Origin: Brevibacterium sp. CCUG 69071
GTDB taxonomy: Bacteria > Actinomycetota > Actinomycetes > Actinomycetales > Brevibacteriaceae
Direction: 5' to 3'
Length of the DNA stretch: 64,000 nucleotides
NCBI RefSeq assembly: GCF_021023135.1
Contig: NZ_PGFV01000007.1
Coordinates: forward strand, 1 to 64,000
The notes beneath the pieces were generated by a model. That model had not been told where the DNA came from and did no database searches. It saw only the letters and a list, made by a program, of their open reading frames with translations. The position numbers were made by a program, and so were the translations under genes. This document shows positions 35,119-42,493 of the stretch, piece by piece. Position 1 is the stretch's first letter. The number at the start of each line of letters is the position of its first letter.

Positions 35119-36315
35119 ATGACACCAACACAGGCGAATGTGTACGTCGGCATCGACACCCACCAGAACACGAACCACGTCGGCATCATCAACGAAGTCG
35201 GCAAGAAGCTCGGCGACAAAGAGTTTCCCACCACCAGCACCGGCTACCAAGCCCTCCTGACCTTCATCCTGTCCTTCGGCACCCTCCTCGCAGTCGGCAT
35301 CGAGGGAACCGCTTCGTACGGCGCAGGCATCACCGCGTATCTGCGATCCCAGGAGGTACTCGTCAAGGAAGTCATCCGCCCCAACCGACAAACCCGCCGC
35401 GGCGGGAAATCCGACCCCATCGATGCCTACGCAGCGGCAAAAACCGTCGCCGCTGACCTCGATGACCTCCCGATACCCAAACTCCTCGGTGGAGCCATCG
35501 ATGGACTCCGCATGACATTGAAAGCCCGAGCCTCCGCGCTGAAGGCCCGCACAGCTGCGATTTGCCAGATCAAGAACTTCCTCACCACCGCCCCAGCTCA
35601 GCTCCGGGAGACATATGCGCGCTACAGTGACACTGAACTGGTCCCTGCTCTGGCACGAATACACCCCTCTGGCGAGGACGACCTCGGTATAGTGCTGCGC
35701 CGCCTGGCGTTGAGGATCGAATTCCTCACCGACGAGATCGACGAAGCACAATCCCGCCTCGATGACCAGACCACCGCAATAGCTCCAGCCCTACGAGCAA
35801 CGAAGGGCGTTGGTTCCATCACAGCGGCCAGACTACTCAACACCGTGGGCGAGAATCCCGAACGGATCACGTCGAAAGAAGCATTCGCGGCACTGTGCGG
35901 GACCAGCCCATTGCAGGCGTCATCTGGTAAGACCAGTCGACACCGATTGAACAAAGGCGGGGACAGGCAAGCCAACTCAGCCTTGTACGACATCGTCAAG
36001 AACAGACTAAATTGGGACCCGCGAACCCGGGCCTACAAAGCGAAACGAGAAGCCCAGGGCAAGAACACGAAAGAAATCATGCGATGTCTCAAACGCTACG
36101 TCGCGAACGAGATATTCACCCTGATCACCAGGCCACCCGCTGTTCCTGCTGTCGATGATCTGCGGCCCTTACGACAATCAAAGAAGATCACCCTGCAACT
36201 CGTGGCCCAACATTTCGGCATCTGGCCGATGAAGGTCTCAACCATCGAGCGTGGGAAATCCCGCGATGACGAATTTGCCTTGGCCTATCGAGAATTTCTC
36301 CTTCAAGCGGCTTGA
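35119..36315 (+). CDS. IS110-family transposase (DEDD recombinase) with extra C-terminal HTH
   Basis: A 398-residue transposase. The RuvC-like DEDD residues are D13 (YVGIDTHQ), E62 (AVGIEGTASYG), D99 and D102 (SDPIDAYAAAK). The C-terminal transposase_20 domain with the conserved serine follows (CGTSPLQASSGK, RLNKGGDRQANSALY). After it, residues about 345-398 add a helix-turn-helix-like segment (KKITLQLVAQHFGIWPMKV) not found in the shortest family members. All catalytic residues are present, so the element may be active. The start at 35119 has a weak GAAGAGG upstream. Confidence 0.92.
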   Translation: MTPTQANVYVGIDTHQNTNHVGIINEVGKKLGDKEFPTTSTGYQALLTFILSFGTLLAVGIEGTASYGAGITAYLRSQEVLVKEVIRPNRQTRRGGKSDPIDAYAAAKTVAADLDDLPIPKLLGGAIDGLRMTLKARASALKARTAAICQIKNFLTTAPAQLRETYARYSDTELVPALARIHPSGEDDLGIVLRRLALRIEFLTDEIDEAQSRLDDQTTAIAPALRATKGVGSITAARLLNTVGENPERITSKEAFAALCGTSPLQASSGKTSRHRLNKGGDRQANSALYDIVKNRLNWDPRTRAYKAKREAQGKNTKEIMRCLKRYVANEIFTLITRPPAVPAVDDLRPLRQSKKITLQLVAQHFGIWPMKVSTIERGKSRDDEFALAYREFLLQAA

Positions 36316-36393
36316 CAACCTATAGGAGCATCACGAGATTCTCACCGGCCTGACACGAGGCCCGTCACAAGGCTTCCGACAAAGAGAGTCGGC

Positions 36394-37005
36394 CTAGCTC
36401 ACACCCCGTTGGATCCGGTTGAGGATCATGTCCATGGCGACGATATTGTGCCCGCCATCAGGGATGATGAGGTCCGCATTGCGCTTCGAGGGTTCGACGT
36501 AGAGTTCGTGCATCGGCTTGACCGTGCCCAGATACTGGTCTTCCACCGACTGCAGGGTCCGACCTCGTTCGACGACATCGCGCTTGATCCGCCGCAGCAG
36601 CCGGACATCGGCATCGGTGTCGACGAAGAGCTTGATGTCGAGCAGATCGCAGATCCGCGGTTCGGCGAAGATGAGGATGCCTTCGACGATGATCACCGGC
36701 GCCGGTTCGACGAGGGTCGTCTCGTCGCTGCGGTTGTGGATCGAGAAGTCGTAGACCGGGCTGTCGACGGGCTCGGAGGCCCGCAGCGCCGTGAGATGAT
36801 CGACGAACAGGTCGTTGTCGAAGGCGTCGAGGTCGTCGTAGTTGACCTTCTCCCGCTCCTCATAGGTCAGCTCGTCGCGCCTGCGGTAGTAGTTGTCGTG
36901 GAACAGCACCGAGGGCGGCCCTGCGCATTTGTCGAGCAGCGCCTGGGTCAGCGTCGTCTTCCCGCTGCCGGTTCCGCCGGCCACTCCCACAACCAATGTC
37001 TCCAC
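36394..37005 (-). CDS. udk: uridine kinase
   Basis: A 203-residue P-loop kinase phosphorylating uridine and cytidine in pyrimidine salvage. Walker A is GGTGSGKTT (residues 10-18), followed by the family segments FHDNYYRRRDELTYEER, NYDDLDAFD, VDSPVYDFSIHNR and VIIVEGILIF, and the lid region RRIKRDVVERGRTLQSV. The GTG at 37005 is the most likely start: AAGGAAG lies 8 bp before it. The short CCGAC/GTCGG hairpin at 36376-36392 follows the stop. Complete length for the family. Confidence 0.94.
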   Translation of the reverse strand: METLVVGVAGGTGSGKTTLTQALLDKCAGPPSVLFHDNYYRRRDELTYEEREKVNYDDLDAFDNDLFVDHLTALRASEPVDSPVYDFSIHNRSDETTLVEPAPVIIVEGILIFAEPRICDLLDIKLFVDTDADVRLLRRIKRDVVERGRTLQSVEDQYLGTVKPMHELYVEPSKRNADLIIPDGGHNIVAMDMILNRIQRGVS

Positions 37006-37090
37006 TGTTCGTTCTTCCTTCTCGGCGTCGACCTCCCTCAAATCTATACCACCCACCCGCGCCGAGGCGGTCCCCCGTGACCGTCGACAC

Positions 37091-38629
37091 TCAGTCGAGG
37101 CGTCGGGTCAGCTGGGTCCACAGCTCCTGGTCGAAACGACGCCGTCCGAGCAATCCGGACATGTGCCGGACCGCATTGTCGACCTTCGCCCGCCACGGTT
37201 CGATGGCGGCTCGGGCGTCCCCGCGGCTCAGGGCGGCGAACATCGCTCGATCATCGCTGAGGATGCGGTCGCTGGCCGGGGAGTAGTCGAGTTGGAGGAC
37301 GGAGATGAACAGACGCAGACGCAGGGTCAGGGATTCGAAGGTCCGTGCGGACTCGCGCAGCCCGGAGGCGCGTGCGAGCTCCTGCTGGAAGTGGAGGTCG
37401 GCATCCTCGACGTCGATGCCGCTCTTCGTCGCGGCCGAGGCTTCGACCTGTCGCAGAGCGATCCCGACGGAGACGAGATAGCGCTTCGGCCGCAGGGCCA
37501 GAGACCGCAGCACGACTTCGCCCACGGCCATGCGCGCGGCATAGAGATCGAGGACGTCGACGGTGGTGATGAGCGGGATCCGGGCACCGCCGCGGGAGCC
37601 GTCGAGGAGTTTGTCATCGACCATCCGGCGCAGGGCCGCGTCCACAGAGGCGCGTGGGACCTGCATCCGGGCCGAGAGCAGCCGGGGGTTGATCCTGTCC
37701 CCGGGCTGGTAGCCGGAGTCGATGATCTCCTCGCGCAGCGCGATCGCGAGGTGCTCGGTGATCGAGCGGGTCTCCTTCGGAAGCCAGGACGAGATCTCCA
37801 TTGAGTCAGAAGTATTGGAACTTCTCGGACTCTCACCCTGCGACGTCGACCGCCACATGACCCCTTCGAGACCGTGGCGGACGCGCGCGGCGAGCAGGTC
37901 GAGCAGCGAGCCCGGGATGTCCCGGCAGGAAGCCAGATCGGCTCGCAACGCGGAAGTGAACTCGGCGAAGTCCCGATGCACCTCGACGGAGCTCACCGTG
38001 GAGGGCACCTCGGACAGGGGGTCGAAGACGAGGAAGCGCGTGCGGGCGCCTGTCCCGGCCGAAGTGTCATGGAGAAGTGCGAGCAGTTCGCCCGGATCCG
38101 CCTGCCGGTGCTCGCTGCCGAAGCGCTGGGGCCAGTTCCGGACTCCTGCGGAGCGCAGCGCCGCAACCACACCGGCGATGCGACGTTGGATGCGCCGAGG
38201 CGGGACCGCCTGCCGTGAGGCCGACTCCGCACCGCCGTCGGCCGTCCGGAACCCGACGACGATGAGCGGGAAGCCGGCGGCCACGACCGTGACCTCGTCA
38301 CCTCCGGCCACCTCGGCGGTGGGGACAGTCATCCCCCGCACGGCCCGCGAGACGATGCTCTGACTCAGCCCCGTCGCCTCGGCGAGCGCCCGGGTCGAGT
38401 AGTCGCTTCCGGAGATGCGCGCACCCGCCGTGCCCACGAGCGCTTCGATCACTTGATCGGCCGTGGACTGGATCGGCGGACGTCCGTTGCGGGGACGATC
38501 GGCCAGGTCGTTCCTGCCCACCCAGCGCCGCAGACTCGACGCGGACACACCGAAGTCGACGGCCGCCTCGGCGATGGACGACTCACCCGCCGCGGCCACC
38601 GCCGCACGCCTCGTCTCTGTCGAATACAT
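37091..38629 (-). CDS. large multi-HTH regulator: homeodomain-like HTH, second HTH, GntR winged helix and FCD
   Basis: A 512-residue regulator with an unusual build. Residues about 6-42 resemble a transposase-type helix-turn-helix (IAEAAVDFGVSASSLRRWVGR), 77-100 a second LacI/MarR-like HTH (STRALAEATGLSQSIVSRAVRG), 110-270 an unassigned alpha/beta region, 290-352 a GntR winged helix (LSARMQVPRASVDAALRRMVDD) and 360-495 a helical FCD domain. It is divergent from putA, the obvious target, with proline or a product as ligand. TAGAAT at 38636-38641 lies 7 bp before the ATG at 38629, so the mRNA is probably leaderless. Confidence 0.82.
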   Translation of the reverse strand: MYSTETRRAAVAAAGESSIAEAAVDFGVSASSLRRWVGRNDLADRPRNGRPPIQSTADQVIEALVGTAGARISGSDYSTRALAEATGLSQSIVSRAVRGMTVPTAEVAGGDEVTVVAAGFPLIVVGFRTADGGAESASRQAVPPRRIQRRIAGVVAALRSAGVRNWPQRFGSEHRQADPGELLALLHDTSAGTGARTRFLVFDPLSEVPSTVSSVEVHRDFAEFTSALRADLASCRDIPGSLLDLLAARVRHGLEGVMWRSTSQGESPRSSNTSDSMEISSWLPKETRSITEHLAIALREEIIDSGYQPGDRINPRLLSARMQVPRASVDAALRRMVDDKLLDGSRGGARIPLITTVDVLDLYAARMAVGEVVLRSLALRPKRYLVSVGIALRQVEASAATKSGIDVEDADLHFQQELARASGLRESARTFESLTLRLRLFISVLQLDYSPASDRILSDDRAMFAALSRGDARAAIEPWRAKVDNAVRHMSGLLGRRRFDQELWTQLTRRLD

Positions 38630-38780
38630 CACTCAATTCTATTACTTCTGACTCATGGTGTCTTCGCCGGGAACATCGACTCTTCACCGCCGAAAACCTG
38701 CGGCGCATACTGAGGGGAACGAATTCCGCGGCGGTTCGACGACGACGCTGCGGTCCGACCTACCGAAGGGGAACGAGCAC

Positions 38781-41700
38781 GTGCTGCACACCGACACCGA
38801 CCTCGACCAGCTGACCACCCGCTCGATCGACACGGTCCGCCGCTGGCTGCGCGTGGCGACGACGATGAGCGGGGCGAAGAACCCCGCCGCGGAACGCCTC
38901 TCCGCGGTCCTCTCGGATCCCAACGGCCTCGACTTCACGGTCGGCTTCGTCGACCGCGTCGTGCGCACCGATGACGTGCACGCCGCCGCCGATGCCCTGG
39001 CGGAGGTCGGCAAGCTCGCACCCGAGACCATGTCCGCCCTCGACCGGGCGCAGATCAAGACCGGCGCTGCCCTGGCGAAGATCGCCCCGCAGGTCGTCGT
39101 GCCCGCCGCCCGCACCCGACTGCGCCAGATGGTCGGGCACATGGTCGTCGACGCCCGCGACAAGCAGTTCGGCAAGGCCGTGTCGACGCTGACCGCCGAC
39201 GGTCACCGCCTCAACATCAATCTCCTCGGTGAGGCCGTGCTCGGTGACGGGGAGGCCGACCACCACCTCGAGGAGACCCACCGTCTGCTCGCCCGCGAGG
39301 ACGTCGACTATGTCTCCGTCAAGGTCTCCTCGGTCGCTTCGCAGATCTCGATGTGGGCCTTCGACGAGACCGTCGACTACGTCGTCGAGCGCCTCCGCCC
39401 CCTCTACAGCCAAGCTGCGAAGGCCCCGACCGGGGCGAAGTTCGTCAACCTCGACATGGAGGAGTACCAGGACCTCGAGCTTACGATCGCGGTGTTCACG
39501 CGCCTGCTCTCCGAACCGGAGTTCGCTGACCTCGAGGCCGGCATCGTCATTCAGGCCTACCAGCCCGATGCGCTCGGGGCGATCCAGCGGCTGAGCGAAT
39601 TCGCCGCCCGCCGGGTCGAGAACGGCGGAGTCGGGCTCAAGGTCCGCCTCGTCAAGGGCGCGAACCTCGCCCTCGAGACCGTTCATGCCGAGATCGCCGG
39701 CTGGCCCGCCACGACCTGCGACTCGAAGCAGTCGACGGATGCCAACTACAAGCGCGTGCTGCACTGGCTGTTCACCCCTGAGCGGATGAAGGGCCTGCGC
39801 ATCGGCGTGGCCGGCCACAATCTCTTCGACATCGCCTTCGCCCACCACCTCTCCGTCGACCGGGCCGTGACCGACCGGGTCGAGTTCGAGATGCTGCAGG
39901 GCATGGCCAGCGAGCAGGCCGCCGCCGTGACCGAGGACGTCGGGGACCTCCTGCTCTACGTTCCCGCCGTCCATCCGAAGGAGTTCGACGTCGCGATCTC
40001 CTACCTCGTGCGCCGCCTCGAGGAGAACTCCGCTTCGGAGAACTTCATGTCCGGCATCTTCGACCTCGCCAACGGCAATGAGGTCTTCACGCGCGAAGCC
40101 GATCGCTTCACCGCCGCCGTGCACCAGCTCGAGGGCATCCTCGCCGAGGACGGGGAAAGTGCACCGCGGCCGAACCGGAAGCAGGACCGGGCCGCCGAGG
40201 CTGATTCCTCATCTGCCGCGGCCGAGACCGTCGTGCCCACCGAGTTCCGCAACGAACCCGACACCGATCCGTCGCTGCCGGCCAACCAAGCCTGGGTGCG
40301 GAAGATCATCGCCGAGGCGACCGCCCCCGGATACCTCGATGACCGCCCGCAGACGCCGACGATCGAATCGACCGCGCAGCTCGATGGGATGATCGCCGCG
40401 GGTCGCGCCGCAGCCAAGGACTGGCGCGCACTCGGTGCCGCCGGCCGCGCCGAGATCCTCCACCGGGCCGCCGACATCTTCGCGGCCCGCCGCGGCGAGT
40501 TCATCGCCGTCGAGGCCGCCGAGGTCGGCAAGATGCCCTCCCAGTCGGATCCCGAGGTCTCCGAGGCCATCGACTTCATCCGCTACTACGCGCTCAACTC
40601 CCTCGAACTCGAGAACCTCGAGGGAGCCACGTTCACACCCGACGAGATGGTCGTCATCACTCCCCCGTGGAACTTCCCCATCGCCATCCCGACGGGCGGA
40701 ACGGTGGCCGCGCTGGCGGCCGGTTCGGCCGTGATCCACAAGCCGTCGAAGCCGACACCGTACTGCTCGGCACTCATCATCGACTGCCTCTGGGAAGCCG
40801 GCGTCCCCCGCGAGGTGCTGCAGCTGTGCGCACCGATCGAACGGGAACTCGGCCAGCACCTGGTCTCCCATCCCGATGTCGACCGCGTCATCCTCACCGG
40901 CGCTTCGGAGACTGCGACCCTGTTCAAGTCCTTCCGCCCCGAACTCCACGTCAATGCGGAGACCTCGGGAAAGAACGCGCTGGTCATCACCCCCGCGGCC
41001 GACCGCGACCTGGCCGTGGCCGACCTCGTCCACTCGGCCTTCGGCCACGCCGGGCAGAAGTGCTCTGCGGCATCCCTGGGCATCATGGTCGGCTCCACCT
41101 ACGACTCCGAGCGCTACCGTCGTCAGCTCATCGATGCCGCCGCCTCGATGGTCGTGGACTGGCCGGCCAACCTCTCTGCCACGATGGGGCCGCTGACCGA
41201 GGATCCCTCGGACAAGCTGCGCCGAGCCCTGACCAGCCTGGAGCCCGGCGAGTCCTGGCTGCTCGAGCCCAAGCAGCTCGACGACACCGGACGCCTGTGG
41301 AGCCCGGGCATCAAGGACGGGGTCAAGCCCGGTTCGTTCTTCCACCTCACCGAGGTCTTCGGACCCGTCCTCGGGCTCATGCATGCTGATGATCTCGATG
41401 AGGCGATCGAGTTCCAGAACGCCGTGGACTTCGGTCTGACCGGCGGCATCCACTCCCTCGACCCCGACGAGGTCGAGACCTGGCTCGACCGGGTCCAGGT
41501 CGGCAACGCCTACGTCAACCGCGGCATCACCGGAGCGATCGTGCGTCGGCAGTCCTTCGGAGGTTGGAAGCAGTCCTCGGTCGGTCTGGGCTCGAAGGCC
41601 GGCGGACCGAACTACCTCATGCTCTTCGGCCACTACTCCGATGATCCGGCTTCCCTGCCGGGCGTCTCTGGTGAGCAGGCCCAGAGCCTCGAGGCCGCGC

Positions 41701-42233
41701 AGGCCGATGATCGGCGCTGGCTCGAGCGCGAATTCGGCGCGGCCAAGGACCACACCGGTCTGCGCTCGGAGGCGAACATCTTCCGCTACCGTCCGCGTCC
41801 GGTGACTCTGCGCGTGACTTCGGCTGCGAGCCTCTTCGACCTCGAACGTTCGCTGCATGCCGCACGGACCGCAGGATCGACGGTGCAGCTCTCCGTCGCC
41901 GAGGATGTGCCCGCCGAGGTGAAGATCGCCGTGACGAACGCCGGTGTGGCCGCCCGCACCGAGTCCGCCGAGACCTTCGCCGAGATGGTCGCCGGGGGCA
42001 GCTACGACGACACCGTCGGCGCCCGCATCCGCGTGCTCGGGGAGCAGGAACCGGAGCTGCTGGCGGTCGCCGCGAAGCGTCCCGAGGTCGCGGTCATCGA
42101 TGAGCCGGTGACCTCCTCGGGTCGGGTCGAGCTGCGCTACTACGTGCAGGAGCAGGCGGTGTCGATGACTCTGCACCGCTTCGGCAACCCCAGCCGCGAC
42201 TTCCACGACCTAGCGGCCCGCCTCAGGTCCTGA
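38781..42233 (+). CDS. putA: bifunctional proline dehydrogenase / L-glutamate-gamma-semialdehyde dehydrogenase
   Basis: A 1150-residue PutA. The FAD-binding proline dehydrogenase barrel spans about residues 70-450 (KVSSVASQISMW, VNLDMEEY, LKVRLVKGANLALET, YVPAVHPKEFDVAISYLVRRLEEN in part) and the NAD-dependent aldehyde dehydrogenase about 510-1010 (TPPWNFPIAIPTGG, NAETSGKNA, catalytic cysteine in HAGQKCSAASLG). A C-terminal ALDH-superfamily-like tail follows. Proline is oxidised to glutamate with channelling of the intermediate. The GTG at 38781 follows AAGGGGAA; upstream in-frame codons lack homology. No N-terminal ribbon-helix-helix is present, so it is not an autorepressor; control is by the divergent regulator. 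Confidence 0.94.
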   Translation: MLHTDTDLDQLTTRSIDTVRRWLRVATTMSGAKNPAAERLSAVLSDPNGLDFTVGFVDRVVRTDDVHAAADALAEVGKLAPETMSALDRAQIKTGAALAKIAPQVVVPAARTRLRQMVGHMVVDARDKQFGKAVSTLTADGHRLNINLLGEAVLGDGEADHHLEETHRLLAREDVDYVSVKVSSVASQISMWAFDETVDYVVERLRPLYSQAAKAPTGAKFVNLDMEEYQDLELTIAVFTRLLSEPEFADLEAGIVIQAYQPDALGAIQRLSEFAARRVENGGVGLKVRLVKGANLALETVHAEIAGWPATTCDSKQSTDANYKRVLHWLFTPERMKGLRIGVAGHNLFDIAFAHHLSVDRAVTDRVEFEMLQGMASEQAAAVTEDVGDLLLYVPAVHPKEFDVAISYLVRRLEENSASENFMSGIFDLANGNEVFTREADRFTAAVHQLEGILAEDGESAPRPNRKQDRAAEADSSSAAAETVVPTEFRNEPDTDPSLPANQAWVRKIIAEATAPGYLDDRPQTPTIESTAQLDGMIAAGRAAAKDWRALGAAGRAEILHRAADIFAARRGEFIAVEAAEVGKMPSQSDPEVSEAIDFIRYYALNSLELENLEGATFTPDEMVVITPPWNFPIAIPTGGTVAALAAGSAVIHKPSKPTPYCSALIIDCLWEAGVPREVLQLCAPIERELGQHLVSHPDVDRVILTGASETATLFKSFRPELHVNAETSGKNALVITPAADRDLAVADLVHSAFGHAGQKCSAASLGIMVGSTYDSERYRRQLIDAAASMVVDWPANLSATMGPLTEDPSDKLRRALTSLEPGESWLLEPKQLDDTGRLWSPGIKDGVKPGSFFHLTEVFGPVLGLMHADDLDEAIEFQNAVDFGLTGGIHSLDPDEVETWLDRVQVGNAYVNRGITGAIVRRQSFGGWKQSSVGLGSKAGGPNYLMLFGHYSDDPASLPGVSGEQAQSLEAAQADDRRWLEREFGAAKDHTGLRSEANIFRYRPRPVTLRVTSAASLFDLERSLHAARTAGSTVQLSVAEDVPAEVKIAVTNAGVAARTESAETFAEMVAGGSYDDTVGARIRVLGEQEPELLAVAAKRPEVAVIDEPVTSSGRVELRYYVQEQAVSMTLHRFGNPSRDFHDLAARLRS

Positions 42234-42245
42234 GGCTTCCCCTCC

Positions 42246-42306
42246 CACTGCTACCTGGCGGCGGCCCAGCAACCTTGCGCAAGGGTGCTGGGCCGCCGCC
42301 AGGTGT
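42246..42306 (+). repeat. REP-like intergenic palindrome after putA
   Basis: Bases 42255-42306 form a 52-nt palindrome with 26-bp arms and one mismatch, starting ACCTGGCGGCGG. It matches the element at 1-49 in reverse orientation, including the CACTGCTACCTG flank. In both places the element follows a stop codon by about 10 bp in the same orientation to the upstream gene. It should fold as a very stable RNA hairpin and may act as a terminator or mRNA end protector. Confidence 0.8.
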
Positions 42307-42493
42307 TTGGGGGCGTGTCCGGGGTGACGTGTAAGCTCGGTCACATCTGCATCGCACAGCGGACTGCTCGAGTGTTCACAACGTGTTCACATCTTCGCCG
42401 CCGTGGCCGTCGCTCGCGAGGCTAGGGTGGATTGCGTTCTTGCCTGGGTGCGCTCGATGCGTGTGCCCGAATCGGACCTTTCGAAAGGCCTTC

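Larger units (their letters stand above)
34870..36345 (+). mobile_element. IS110-family insertion sequence (ends approximate)
   Basis: A single transposase gene with about 250 bp of non-coding DNA before it and about 30 bp after it, the IS110-type layout. As usual for the family no terminal inverted repeats or target duplication are visible. The octamer ATAGGAGC occurs on both sides of the gene (35017-35024 and 36322-36329), and may belong to the left and right end sequences recognised by the recombinase. The element separates the DUF222/HNH gene from udk. Exact borders cannot be fixed without an empty-site comparison. Confidence 0.7.

Noticed and set aside
34864..35751. Minus-strand frame of 295 codons over the IS110 left end
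   Set aside because: It runs antisense to the transposase and has no domain signal; it is a shadow frame.
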